A stretch of DNA of 48,969 bases from Candidatus Dormiibacterota bacterium (GTDB taxonomy: Bacteria > Chloroflexota > Dormibacteria > Aeolococcales > Bog-877): NCBI GenBank assembly GCA_027313505.1, contig DAHVDN010000020.1:1-48969 (forward strand), written 5' to 3'. The notes under the pieces were generated by a model. It searched no databases. It was not told the DNA's origin and saw only the letters and a list, made by a program, of their open reading frames with translations. Both the position numbers and the translations under genes were made by a program. This document shows, piece by piece, positions 7,619 to 16,164 of this stretch (the first letter of the stretch is position 1; each line of letters begins with the position of its first letter).

Positions 7619-9040
7619 ATGTCTTCGCACCGTGAAGCTCCGGAGATCTCCAAGGATCCCGTGGCCGACAACACCGACCTGTACGCCTTCGTAAGCCCCG
7701 ATAAGCCGGACACCGTGACCATCATCGCCAACTTCATTCCCCTGGAGGACCCCGCGGCCGGTCCGAACTTCTATGAGTTTGGTAACGACGTGGTGTACGA
7801 GGTCAACATAGCCAACAGCGGCGAGGGAGTCGCCGACATCACCTACTCCTTTGAGTTCTACACCCAGCTGAGAGATCCGGACACCTTCCTGTACAACGTC
7901 GGGACCATCTCCTCGCTGGATAGCGCGAACTGGAACCGCCGCCAGTTCTACAGCGTCACCAGGATCGAGGGCGAGCGATCCACGGTGCTGGGGCGGGACC
8001 TCCCCTGCCCCCCCTGCAACGTCGGACCGCTTTCGACTCCCGCGTACTCCTCCCTCGCTGCTGCTGCGGTGCACAGCCTGCCCGGGAACAGATTGGTCTT
8101 CGCCGGCCAGCGGGCGGAGGGATTCTACGTGGATCTCGGGGCCATCTTCGACCTCGGCGATCTCCGACCCTTCCAAAGCCTGCACATTGGGCCGCGTCCA
8201 TCTGCTTCAGGCGTCAATGCGACCGCTGGCCTCAACGTACACTCGATCGCCATCCAGGTCCCCAAGTCGGACCTGGGGCGGGGCGGGTACCCCGGGAGCG
8301 ACGCCACAGACCCGCGTTCGGTGGTCGGCGTCTGGGCAGTGGCCAAGCGGCATAAGGCCAGTGTCTTGCACGGTGACGGACCCTCCTTCGGAGTTGGTCC
8401 GTTCATTCAGGTGTCCCGCCTTGGAATGCCTCTGGTCAACGAGGTGATCATTCCGATGGGCAAGAAGGATGGCTGGAACCTGGACGCACCAGATCGAGAT
8501 CAGCAGTTCCTCTCCTACTACGAGCACCCGGAGCTGGCCGGCCTGCTGCCGGTGCTGTACCCGGACGTGTTTCCAAATCTCGCTGCACTCAACAAAGCGG
8601 GAACGGCTCGGGCCGACCTGGTGGCGATTCTCCTGACCGGGCTGCCTTCGGGAATCGTCCCGGGTTTTCAGAACTACACCGGCAAGACCCAGGCCGACAT
8701 GCTTCGCCTCAACATGGCGGTTGCACCGGCTTCAGCGCCAAGCCTGCTCGGTCTCCTGGGCGGCGACGCCGCAGGGTTCCCCAATGGGCGTCGGGTCTTC
8801 GACGACGTGACCTCGATCGAGCTGAGAGCGGTGGCCGGCGCCACCTACCAGCTGGTGGACTCGACCTACAAGCCCGACGGAGCCGCCTCGCTCATTTACG
8901 ACGTGATCGACCCTTCCAAGTACTCTCCCTCCTCCCTGAGCGGGATCGGGATGAGCTATCTCGACAGCTTCCCCTACCTTGGTACGCCCTACGACGGCTT
9001 CGACACCCCCTCGACAACAGCCACCTCTACCGGCGTTTGA
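7619..9040 (+). CDS. DUF4331 family protein without signal peptide
   Basis: A 473-aa protein starting MSSHREAPEISKDPVADNTDLYAFVSPD, the conserved start of the DUF4331 domain. The domain runs the full length, including LPCPPCNVGPLS near residue 123 and the GRRVFDDV segment near residue 390. Family members are usually exported and of unknown function. Here the domain starts at residue 1 with no hydrophobic leader, and a strong Shine-Dalgarno (TGAGGTAAGAG) fixes the ATG. Neighbours are a Tat-signal protein 39 bp upstream and tatA/tatC downstream. Confidence 0.88.
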   Translation: MSSHREAPEISKDPVADNTDLYAFVSPDKPDTVTIIANFIPLEDPAAGPNFYEFGNDVVYEVNIANSGEGVADITYSFEFYTQLRDPDTFLYNVGTISSLDSANWNRRQFYSVTRIEGERSTVLGRDLPCPPCNVGPLSTPAYSSLAAAAVHSLPGNRLVFAGQRAEGFYVDLGAIFDLGDLRPFQSLHIGPRPSASGVNATAGLNVHSIAIQVPKSDLGRGGYPGSDATDPRSVVGVWAVAKRHKASVLHGDGPSFGVGPFIQVSRLGMPLVNEVIIPMGKKDGWNLDAPDRDQQFLSYYEHPELAGLLPVLYPDVFPNLAALNKAGTARADLVAILLTGLPSGIVPGFQNYTGKTQADMLRLNMAVAPASAPSLLGLLGGDAAGFPNGRRVFDDVTSIELRAVAGATYQLVDSTYKPDGAASLIYDVIDPSKYSPSSLSGIGMSYLDSFPYLGTPYDGFDTPSTTATSTGV

Positions 9041-9048
9041 CAGAAGCG

Positions 9049-9441
9049 ATGACTGAGCAAGCCCCCGTCCAGCAGGCGAGCCGGGCAGTGATGGTAGATG
9101 TTGGGCCAGGGTATGGAGCCTTGGTCATCTCGGCTCAGCCGGAGATGCTGGGGCAGGAGCTGGAAATCAGTCCAGCCGACGCTCCGGAGCTTCGCCAACA
9201 TGTCTACGTCTTGATGCGCTCCCTCCCTCGGGGGACGGCCTACGCGGCCGTCTTCCCGAGGCTCCGCGCCGGGGAATATCTGTTGTGGGCCGCATCGGTG
9301 GCGCCTGTGGGCACAGTACTTGTCCAGGAGGGGACTGTCACAGCGGCCGCCTGGTCTCCGACCCCATCCCCTCTTTCGCCCGCCGCGTGTACAGGGAGTC
9401 CTGCAAATTCCCTTTCCAATCCCGTTTCACGAGGAGTTTGA
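9049..9441 (+). CDS. conserved hypothetical protein, small beta-rich
   Basis: A 130-aa protein. Its core (VMVDVGPGYGALVISAQPEMLGQELEIS..., then YAAVFPRLRAGEYLLW) resembles a family of small actinobacterial proteins of unknown function that I recognise only by pattern. The last 28 residues are low-complexity. A TTG at 9037 overlaps the DUF4331 stop, and an ATG at 9049 follows it; I use the ATG. The stop ends 1 nt before the tatA ATG. Its place inside the DUF4331-Tat unit suggests a shared function. There is no signal peptide or membrane segment. Confidence 0.6.
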   Translation: MTEQAPVQQASRAVMVDVGPGYGALVISAQPEMLGQELEISPADAPELRQHVYVLMRSLPRGTAYAAVFPRLRAGEYLLWAASVAPVGTVLVQEGTVTAAAWSPTPSPLSPAACTGSPANSLSNPVSRGV

Positions 9442-9442
9442 A

Positions 9443-9733
9443 ATGCTGGCACCGTCACACATCGTTCTGCTTGGGCTGGTAATCCTGCTGGCTTTGGTGG
9501 TCTTCGGCCCCAAGCGTCTTCCGGAGCTCGGCCAGGGGGTCGGGCGCGCTATCCAGGAGTTCAAGCATGCCTCCAGCCAGGCAGCGCGAGAATTCAACAC
9601 CACAAGTTCCGACCTTAAGAGCGCGGTGTCTCTCAACACCGCCACCCCTGAGGTTGTCCCGATTTTGGTCCCGACTAACGGGTCTCAGCCGACAGCGGTT
9701 CCCAGCGCGTCCGAACAAACTCAGAACAGCTGA
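9443..9733 (+). CDS. tatA: TatA/E family twin-arginine translocase subunit
   Basis: A 96-aa protein with a single N-terminal transmembrane helix (SHIVLLGLVILLALVVFG), the conserved hinge F-G-P-K-R-L-P-E-L-G, and an amphipathic helix (GQGVGRAIQEFKHAS). The C-terminal tail is polar and unconserved. The ATG at 9443 is set by GAGGAG 6 nt upstream, and homologues begin here; the longer open frame upstream is not part of the protein. TatA polymerises to form the pore for folded proteins. It is followed by tatC after 22 bp, with no tatB seen in the window, as in minimal TatAC systems. Confidence 0.93.
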   Translation: MLAPSHIVLLGLVILLALVVFGPKRLPELGQGVGRAIQEFKHASSQAAREFNTTSSDLKSAVSLNTATPEVVPILVPTNGSQPTAVPSASEQTQNS

Positions 9734-9755
9734 GTTCTGGGGACATCTTCAAGCC

Positions 9756-10556
9756 ATGGCCACCCAGCCTCTCCAATCCCCTCTCGCGCCGGGCCGCCGC
9801 TTCGGCGGCCCGGTTAGCGATCAGGAACCGCCCGCGCTCACTTTAGTCGAGCACCTTGAGGATCTCCGGCGGGTGGTGCTGGTATGCCTGATCGCCTGGG
9901 TTGGGGCAACGACCTTGGCGTTCGTCTTCAACCACGAGCTGATCCAGCTCCTAGAACGGCCATTGCGCATCGCGCTCGCCCACCGGGTGAGCTCCCCGTT
10001 CGGCAATAGCGTGATCGTCACCAGCCCCCTGGAGGGGCTTTCGATCCCGTTCAAGGTGTCGGCGGTGGCCGGGATCGTCATCTCTCTGCCCGTCCTTGCA
10101 TGGCAGAGCTGGACCTTCGTAGCCCCCGGACTGGTACGCCATGAGCGCCGTCTGTTTGGCCCCTTCATCGCGGCGACCCTCATCTGTTTCGGCCTGGGCG
10201 CCACCTTCGCCTATTTTGTGATGCCGGTAGGGCTCAGCTTCCTGTCGACCTTCCTGGGAAGCAACGCAGTCTATCTGCCCGACCTGGGTTCCTACCTGAC
10301 CTTTTTCGCCTTGGTAATCGTGGTCTTCGGGGTGGCCTTTGAGATGCCGGTCGTTCTCTGTCTGCTGGGCGCGCTGCGAATCGTGGACAGCGGCAAGCTC
10401 CGTCGCTCCAGGAAGATCGCTTACTTCTCGATCGCGGCGGTCTCCCTGGTGATCACCCCGGGAGCCGACCCCTTCACGCCGACCTTCCTCTCCGTTGCCC
10501 TCGTCATCCTTTACGAGGCCAGCATCCTGGTCATTCGTCACGGGCTGAGGCGGTAG
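9756..10556 (+). CDS. tatC: twin-arginine translocase subunit TatC
   Basis: A 266-aa protein with the conserved LTLVEHLEDLRRVV N-terminal motif (receptor site for twin-arginine signals), about six transmembrane helices, the F-V-A-P-G-L region, and the late ALRIVDSGKLRRSRKIAYFSIAAVSLVITPGADPF stretch typical of TatC. Residues 1-28 ahead of the motif form an unconserved extension, and a strong hairpin lies inside it. TatC binds signal peptides and recruits TatA. The gene ends 22 bp from a convergent DUF1707 gene. Confidence 0.94.
   Translation: MATQPLQSPLAPGRRFGGPVSDQEPPALTLVEHLEDLRRVVLVCLIAWVGATTLAFVFNHELIQLLERPLRIALAHRVSSPFGNSVIVTSPLEGLSIPFKVSAVAGIVISLPVLAWQSWTFVAPGLVRHERRLFGPFIAATLICFGLGATFAYFVMPVGLSFLSTFLGSNAVYLPDLGSYLTFFALVIVVFGVAFEMPVVLCLLGALRIVDSGKLRRSRKIAYFSIAAVSLVITPGADPFTPTFLSVALVILYEASILVIRHGLRR
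9789..9813 (+). other. strong GC hairpin inside the 5' end of tatC
   Basis: CCGGGCCGCCG and CGGCGGCCCGG form an 11-bp perfect stem with a 3-nt loop (CTT). It lies 33 nt after the chosen tatC ATG, in the unconserved leader part of the protein. It may tune tatC expression relative to tatA by slowing ribosomes or RNA polymerase, or tatC translation might begin after it. No in-frame ATG, GTG or TTG lies between the hairpin and the conserved domain, which argues against a later start. Confidence 0.5.
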
Positions 10557-10578
10557 TCCGGCCCATCGGAGGCATCGC

Positions 10579-11040
10579 TCAGACAATGCCGGAGTCTGGA
10601 GGCCCTCCACGGCGATGACCCCGGTGGCCCGAGGCCCCCCAGCGTCGCCCTCCCCGAAACCAAAACAGTCCAAAAAACACGAAGGGGACTGCGAAGGGGA
10701 AGCCAGTGTGAGCACTCCCGTTCAAAGCTCCGGCAACCAGACTCCCGCCGATACCGACCACCAGGATCGCTGGGATCAGATAGACGACCGGGGGGCCCAA
10801 GCGCTGCCAGAGGGGTGGTGGCGGGGGTGGTGGCCCCACCGGACGGGGCAGGTCTTGGAGCACCGGTGCCAGGTCTCCCATGGTCCGGGCGCGATACGCC
10901 CTCCCTACTCGGTCTTCCAGCTCGTCCAGCGCCAGACGGCCTTCGGCATGGTGTTGGCGGAGTTCATCCACCACCGCCTCGCGATCCGAATCCGAAGCCC
11001 GGACCGAGGGAGGACCTGTCGGACGCCCCACGGAACTCAC
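10579..11040 (-). CDS. DUF1707 domain membrane protein
   Basis: A 153-aa protein. The N-terminal DUF1707 domain carries the family signature VRASDSDREAVVDELRQHHAEGRLALDELEDRV and continues through AYRARTMGDLAPVLQDLP. A polyproline linker follows, then two hydrophobic segments and a Gly/Arg/His-rich tail. Function is unknown in the family, which is common in Actinobacteria. I chose GTG 11040 because a consensus-like -10 (TACAAT) ends 6 nt before it and there is no Shine-Dalgarno; TTG 11070 would add ten residues. Confidence 0.78.
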   Translation of the reverse strand: MSSVGRPTGPPSVRASDSDREAVVDELRQHHAEGRLALDELEDRVGRAYRARTMGDLAPVLQDLPRPVGPPPPPPPLWQRLGPPVVYLIPAILVVGIGGSLVAGALNGSAHTGFPFAVPFVFFGLFWFRGGRRWGASGHRGHRRGGPPDSGIV

Positions 11041-11046
11041 GGCCCG

Positions 11047-11052
11047 ATTGTA
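11047..11052 (-). promoter_or_regulatory. -10 element TACAAT, leaderless-type promoter
   Basis: On the minus strand TACAAT (5 of 6 to TATAAT) is followed by exactly 6 nt and the GTG of the DUF1707 gene. It implies a leaderless transcript and decides the start. No clear -35. Confidence 0.45.
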
Positions 11053-11472
11053 GTCCACAGGGAGCACCAACGCATCTCAGGGTTGCGCTGGGGCGCGCTC
11101 GCCAGAGTCGGGTCCGGGCGCGAGCTTGACCCCAAGGCGCACGGGACTCATCCGCGGTCACGGTCAGGCCAGTTGCACCCCCATGGGGGCGAGCCGTTGC
11201 AGGACCACACGCTTGGTCGCAAGCGGCAGATTGGCTTGCGCGGAACATAGATATCCACACATTCGGAGATCCAGAATCGGCCGGGGGCTGGGCCGTTGCC
11301 GCCCAACCCAAGCAGCCTGCCGGCCATTTAAATTCACAGTCGGGCAGGCGCCGGCCCCAAACGTTCGCTATTCTCACGGCTACTCTAATGGCAAGTCCAA
11401 GTTGCGCCGATGCCGGCGCTGGCCGACAGCACCTTGGAATTGACAGCCGGCAGACAGGAGCTCATAGCTTCG
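11053..11472. other. intergenic region without recognisable gene
   Basis: Divergent spacer between the DUF1707 gene and the alpha/beta hydrolase. Short open frames here are G/P/R-rich and look like chance. TCTAAT at 11384-11389 is a possible -10 for the downstream gene. AGGAG at 11456-11460 may serve its ATG at 11473, with a long 12-nt spacing. Confidence 0.5.
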
Positions 11473-12351
11473 ATGAAAACTCACCTTGTAAGAACCGGAT
11501 CGGGTAGGCGGCTGGACGTGGTGGAAGCGGGCGATCCGCGCGGCCGCCCGATTGTTGTTCACCACGGAACGCCCGGTTGCAAAAACCTCGCGGCGGAATG
11601 GGTATCCGACGCCGAGTCCAGAGGGGTGCGCCTGATCAGCTTCTCCAGGGCCGGCTACGGTCGTTCTAGCCGAGTTGAGGGGCGAGATGTGGCCCAGGTG
11701 GTCGCGGATCTGACAGTTGTCCTTGACCATCTGGGCGTCGAGAGGTTCGCCTCCTGGGGGCTTTCTGGAGGAGGTCCACACGTGCTCGCCTGCGCGTCCC
11801 TGATGCCGGACCGTGTGGTTGCGGCGGCCTGCCTTTCCGGAGTTGCTCCCTATGCTGCCGAGGGGCTGAACTGGATGGAAGGGATGGGGGAGGACAACCG
11901 AGAGGAGTTCGGCCAGGTGCTCGCGGGGAGCACGGACCAGCTCCTGGAGTCCGCCCGGGCCGCGGCCGCTGCGATGGCCAACGCCTCCCAGGATGACCTC
12001 GTGGAGGGGATGCGAACCCTCCTCTCGGACGAGGACGCCCGTGTGACCCGGGGACCATTTGGCACGTATCTGTTGTCCTCCATGGTGGACGGTCTCGGGG
12101 AGACCGCATTCGGCCAGTTGGATGACGACCTGGCCTTCATGCGACCGTGGGGTTTTGAGCTTTCGCGGATTCGGGTTCCTACCCAGGTCTGGCAGGGCGG
12201 AAGGGACCTGATGGTGCCCTCTTCCCACGGGCGATGGCTGTCTGGGGCCATACCCGGGGCCGACGCCCACCTCAACCCGGACTTCGGTCACCTGACTGTC
12301 CCGGCGGAGCACATCCCCGAGGTGCACAGCTGGTTGGTGGCGCACTTCTGA
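11473..12351 (+). CDS. alpha/beta hydrolase
   Basis: A 292-aa alpha/beta hydrolase. Visible elements are VVHHGTPGCK (oxyanion-hole region), SRAGYGRS, the nucleophile elbow W-G-L-S-G-G-G (Ser near residue 99), the acid in GGRDLMVPSSHG, and the catalytic His in NPDFGHLTVP. Length and motif spacing are normal for the HGTPG-type hydrolase/peptidase group. The frame is open to ATG 11410, but ATG 11473 starts closer to the conserved region and has AGGAG upstream. It is flanked by long spacers and appears monocistronic. Substrate unknown. Confidence 0.87.
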   Translation: MKTHLVRTGSGRRLDVVEAGDPRGRPIVVHHGTPGCKNLAAEWVSDAESRGVRLISFSRAGYGRSSRVEGRDVAQVVADLTVVLDHLGVERFASWGLSGGGPHVLACASLMPDRVVAAACLSGVAPYAAEGLNWMEGMGEDNREEFGQVLAGSTDQLLESARAAAAAMANASQDDLVEGMRTLLSDEDARVTRGPFGTYLLSSMVDGLGETAFGQLDDDLAFMRPWGFELSRIRVPTQVWQGGRDLMVPSSHGRWLSGAIPGADAHLNPDFGHLTVPAEHIPEVHSWLVAHF

Positions 12352-12914
12352 CCTACCGGGGGGTTCTCGGCGCTCGGAGCGACCAGTTGGTTCCTTTAGT
12401 CCCCCGTCGCGGTGATGCCAACACGTTGACCTCGGTCCTGTCGCCCAGCATTGGTGGGAGCGACATCGGCCAGGGGCAATGTGATGGAGTTTCGCTGCGG
12501 ATCCGCCTGCAGCCCCAACTTTGTCGGGTATCATGGCGTCCCGGGGAGCCGCTCCGCCACCGACGACAAAGTCGCCCCTTGACCGGCGTCAGCGATCCGA
12601 GGTGTCAGGGCGCTGGTGGTCCACCGGATGCGTGGTCATCAATCGACGTCGGTCGGCAGACCGTCCCCGGCGTGCCATTGAGCGGTGAAGCGGTCTCGAA
12701 GGAGGCGCGCTTCAGGGTCGGTCCCGGTCGGCCGCCACTGATGTATCGGGGCACAGGGGCTCTGGATGGTCCTCGAAATTGGGCCGCCGCCGGAACCACG
12801 GCTGCCTTTCATCGGGGCCATGAACCGACGGGGCAGATCGGTATTCTGGTCGTAAATCTCAAATGATCGCTGGGTCCCGGCAAGAGGTCGTGGGGCCACA
12901 GCAACGCTTCCCTG
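12352..12914. other. intergenic region without recognisable gene
   Basis: A 563-bp spacer between the alpha/beta hydrolase and the ABC ATPase. Open frames on both strands are short or arginine/glycine/proline-rich and resemble no family. I see no tRNA-like cloverleaf, long repeat or remnant of a known gene. A TATCAT hexamer near 12530 could be a -10 element, but lacks a matching -35. Confidence 0.5.
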
Positions 12915-13841
12915 GTGCAGACTGCTCTCGTGCAAGAGTCGGCCCTCTCATTTCGCGCAGTGAGCAAGCGATTCGGGTCACGGATGGCGGTGGATCGGTT
13001 GGATCTCGAGGTGGGGCGAGGCGAGGTCTTCGGTTTTCTGGGACCCAACGGCGCTGGCAAGACGACGACCATGCGAATGGCGCTGGGGTTGATCAAACCT
13101 ACCTCAGGGTGCGTGGAGGTATTGGGCCGCGATGTGCAACTCGAGGGGCGTCGAGTTCTTCCCCATGTCGGTCCTCTGGTGGAGACCCCTGCCCTTTACC
13201 CACACCTATCCGGGCGAACCAACCTGCGCATCTTCGGAGCGGAGCTGGGTCGAGTGTCGGCCGCTCGAATCGAATCCCTCTTGGAACTCACTGCCCTCGA
13301 CGAGAGACAGGATGACCGGGTGTCCTCGTATTCGCTCGGAATGAGGCAGCGGCTGGGGTTAGCGGTAGCTTTGCTGCACGATCCTGAGCTGCTGATCCTG
13401 GACGAACCTGCAAATGGCTTGGATCCGGCCGGGATTCGAGAGATTCGGGCGCTGCTTCGCCAGCTCAGAGACCAGGGCAAGACGGTCTTTCTGTCCAGCC
13501 ACGTGCTGGGAGAGGTAGGGAGGGTGTGCGATCGGGTCGCCATCCTTCGCCAGGGTGCGCTGGTCTACTCCGGACGGGTCGATGCGCTCCTCAGTGAAGC
13601 GGGTTACTTCGAGGTGAAAGTGGCTGAGGTGGACTCGGCCCTGGCATGGATCCGGGAGCAGGCTTGGGGCCGGTCCGCCCGTCTGGACAAGGACGGCACG
13701 ATTGTGAGTCCGTCTCCCAGCGGAAGGGGTAGAGAGCTCAATTCGACACTCAGCGCGGCCGGCTTCATTCCCGATGCCATTGGTCCCCGCCAGCGGGACC
13801 TGGAGGCGGTGTTCTTGGAACTCACCGAAGGACGGCCCTGA
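12915..13841 (+). CDS. ABC transporter ATP-binding protein
   Basis: A 308-aa ATPase with Walker A GPNGAGKTTT near residue 44, Q-loop region VGPLVETPALYPHLSG, signature YSLGMRQRL, Walker B LLILDEPANGLDP and the H-loop SSHVLGEV. A C-terminal extension of about 80 residues follows the ATPase core, as in ABC-2 export systems. It powers the membrane protein encoded immediately downstream. Start GTG 12915; GTG 12930 is an alternative. Likely exports a drug, lipid or peptide. Nothing in the flanks specifies which. Confidence 0.92.
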   Translation: MQTALVQESALSFRAVSKRFGSRMAVDRLDLEVGRGEVFGFLGPNGAGKTTTMRMALGLIKPTSGCVEVLGRDVQLEGRRVLPHVGPLVETPALYPHLSGRTNLRIFGAELGRVSAARIESLLELTALDERQDDRVSSYSLGMRQRLGLAVALLHDPELLILDEPANGLDPAGIREIRALLRQLRDQGKTVFLSSHVLGEVGRVCDRVAILRQGALVYSGRVDALLSEAGYFEVKVAEVDSALAWIREQAWGRSARLDKDGTIVSPSPSGRGRELNSTLSAAGFIPDAIGPRQRDLEAVFLELTEGRP

Positions 13842-13924
13842 ACACGAAGTCGCTGGCCAACTCACCACCCACCGAGGGCGAGGCCGTCCACGCCACTTTC
13901 GCGGCCGCCTTCGGAGCGGAGCTG

Positions 13925-14752
13925 ATGAAGCTTCGCCGGCAGCGGCCGACCTGGGTGCTGGTCGTTGTCGGAGTTCTCCTACTGGGGCTGGCGATGCTAC
14001 TCTTGGCGGCCGACCCCGCCGTGGCCTTCGCACGACATTCGCTATGGGCAAGCTCCGTTTACCAGCTGCTCTTGGTGGTGCAGTTGATGTTCGCCGCGGG
14101 CGCGGGCCTCATCCTTCTCACAACCACCTCGCGTTTGGTTGGCATGGAGTATTCCTTCGGCACCATCCGCGTGATTCTGGCCCGGGGAACCGGGCGGATC
14201 CAACTCTTCCTTGCCAAATTGGCATCCGCCCTGGTACTCGCTCTAATGCTTCTTATCGGGTACTGGTTGCTGGTTGCCCTCGGCACCGCCATCCTGGTGC
14301 TTCATCAAGCCGGATCACTGACCCCTCTCACCGAGCTCCCGGGTGTGGTCTGGGTCAACCTCGGCCAGGCGCTCCTCTCGTGCGCCATAAGCGCTGGCTC
14401 GTGCGTGGTCGTCGGAGTCACGATATCCACCCTGGCCCGTTCCGTGACTGGCGGAATGCTGGTCAGTGTGCTCTTCTTCCCCATCGACAACGCGCTGGAC
14501 CTGATCCTGATTCAACTTCACCGCATCGCTGTCCCAGGGCCGTGGGTGTGGGTGAGCGACTTTCTCCTTGGACCCAGCCTGAACCACCTGCCGACCCTGC
14601 TGACCAGCGGCCGAGAAGTCTCCGCGGGAGCGCTCCCGGCGCCGATCCTCCACTTCTCTCTGGCTGCGACGCTGCTGGTGGTGGTCTGTTGGCTGGTGAC
14701 TCTGACTCTGCTGGCGGCACTTGCGCTTGCCAGACGTGATGTCCTCGCCTGA
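13925..14752 (+). CDS. ABC-2 type transporter permease
   Basis: A 275-aa protein (from ATG 13925) with about six transmembrane segments. It begins KLRRQRPTWVLVVVGVLLLGLAMLLL, typical of permeases that place a KLRR-type motif just before the first helix. The frame stays open upstream and reads a plausible AAFGAELMKLRRQR, so translation may instead begin at CTG 13838, which overlaps the ATPase stop (CTGA). That would add 29 residues. It pairs with the upstream ATPase as a two-gene exporter. Confidence 0.82.
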   Translation: MKLRRQRPTWVLVVVGVLLLGLAMLLLAADPAVAFARHSLWASSVYQLLLVVQLMFAAGAGLILLTTTSRLVGMEYSFGTIRVILARGTGRIQLFLAKLASALVLALMLLIGYWLLVALGTAILVLHQAGSLTPLTELPGVVWVNLGQALLSCAISAGSCVVVGVTISTLARSVTGGMLVSVLFFPIDNALDLILIQLHRIAVPGPWVWVSDFLLGPSLNHLPTLLTSGREVSAGALPAPILHFSLAATLLVVVCWLVTLTLLAALALARRDVLA

Positions 14753-14858
14753 GTGATAAGTGACATGAGCACCGGGTTGAGGTGGGCCCAAAGCGTCGGA
14801 CTCGACCACAATTGCAGGTGACATCTCGACCGGCAGCCCATTGTTATCTGGAGCATCC

Positions 14859-16052
14859 ATGACTGAAGCTGTGATCCTGGCCGGAGTGCGCACTCCTGTT
14901 GGACGTTATGGGGGGGCACTCTCGACGGTCCGCCCCGATGACCTCGCGGCCTTGGCGCTGCGCTCGCTCGCCGAGCGTACTGGAGTGGACTTAGCCGATC
15001 TCGAGGATGTCTACCTGGGGTGTGCCAACCAGGCGGGGGAGGACAACCGCAACGTATCCCGGATGGCTCTTTTGCTAGCCGGCTATCCGCTGGCCGTTGG
15101 GGGCTGCACTGTCAATCGGCTTTGTGGCAGCGGGTTGCAGGCGGTCTCGGACGCGGCCCGGGCGATCCTCACCGGGGACGCGCGGCTCACGGTCGGCGGC
15201 GGAGTTGAGTCGATGAGCCGCGCACCGTGGTCGGTGCCCAAGCCAACCGGCGCCTTCGCCCGGGGCACCCAGGTGATGCACGACACCGCCCTGGGATGGA
15301 GATTTGTCAATCCGCGAATGGAGGAGCTCTACGGGACCGACTCCATGGGGATGACTGCTGAGCATCTGGCTCAGGAGTACTCCATCAGCCGGGGAGCCCA
15401 AGATCGGTTCGCTCTTCACAGCCACCACAAGGCGGTATCCGCGGAGGCACGGGGCGCCTTCACCTCCGAGCGCCTGGAGGTGCCCACCACGGCTGGGGTC
15501 GTCAAGCTGGATCAGGGCCCACGGGCGGATACCACTCTCGACCGACTCTCAGAACTTCGCCCGGCCTTCGCCAAGGATGGGACGGTCACCGCCGGGAACT
15601 CCAGCTCGCTGAACGACGGCGCGGCCGCCCTCATGTTGGCTTCTAGCGACTATGCCTTAGCCGAGGGGTTGGCCCCGCTAGCCACAATCCGCAGCATGGC
15701 GGTTGCAGGGGTCCCGCCTCGGATCATGGGGATCGGGCCGGTCCCGGCCACCAGAAAGGCGCTCCAGCGTGCCGGACTTGGCCTGAACGAGATCGGCCTG
15801 ATCGAGCTGAACGAAGCTTTTGCCGCCCAGTCGCTGGCAGTGCTTCAGGAGTGGGGAGTGGATCCCGAGGATTCCCGGGTGAACGTGAACGGGGGTGCCA
15901 TCGCAATCGGGCATCCCCTGGGGTGCTCCGGGGCCCGGATCTTGGTAACCCTGGTCCACGAGATGCAGAGACGGCAGCTCCAGTTCGGGCTCGCCACCAT
16001 GTGCATCGGGGTCGGTCAGGGCATCTCAATGGTTGTGGAGCTGGTCCGGTGA
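14859..16052 (+). CDS. acetyl-CoA acyltransferase (thiolase)
   Basis: A 397-aa thiolase. The acyl-accepting Cys89 lies in VNRLCGSGLQAV. The other active-site motifs are NVNGGAIAIGHPLGCSGAR (His) and CIGVGQG (second Cys) near the C-terminus. The PEGxGxG-like elements and 397-aa length fit the degradative thiolase/3-oxoadipyl-CoA thiolase group, which cleaves beta-ketoacyl-CoA to acetyl-CoA and a shortened acyl-CoA, or does the reverse. Start ATG 14859 has GGAG 6 nt upstream. No other beta-oxidation gene adjoins, so the pathway is open. Confidence 0.92.
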   Translation: MTEAVILAGVRTPVGRYGGALSTVRPDDLAALALRSLAERTGVDLADLEDVYLGCANQAGEDNRNVSRMALLLAGYPLAVGGCTVNRLCGSGLQAVSDAARAILTGDARLTVGGGVESMSRAPWSVPKPTGAFARGTQVMHDTALGWRFVNPRMEELYGTDSMGMTAEHLAQEYSISRGAQDRFALHSHHKAVSAEARGAFTSERLEVPTTAGVVKLDQGPRADTTLDRLSELRPAFAKDGTVTAGNSSSLNDGAAALMLASSDYALAEGLAPLATIRSMAVAGVPPRIMGIGPVPATRKALQRAGLGLNEIGLIELNEAFAAQSLAVLQEWGVDPEDSRVNVNGGAIAIGHPLGCSGARILVTLVHEMQRRQLQFGLATMCIGVGQGISMVVELVR

Positions 16053-16164
16053 GTGGCAGCTCCAAGCGGGGCCGGACACTGCTATAAGCTGCCCCCTGGT
16101 CGGGCGCCGCGGCTTGGTCCGTCGGCTCTTCCAGAGGGTTCCCAATGCACCACCGGAGTAGCGC

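Noticed and set aside
11380-12534. 384-codon open frame on the minus strand
   Set aside because: It is antisense to the alpha/beta hydrolase gene, His/Arg/Gly-rich and without recognisable motifs. It is a shadow of the real gene.
12234-12866. 210-codon open frame after the alpha/beta hydrolase
   Set aside because: It starts inside the hydrolase gene in another frame, has no family resemblance and has a biased chance-like composition.
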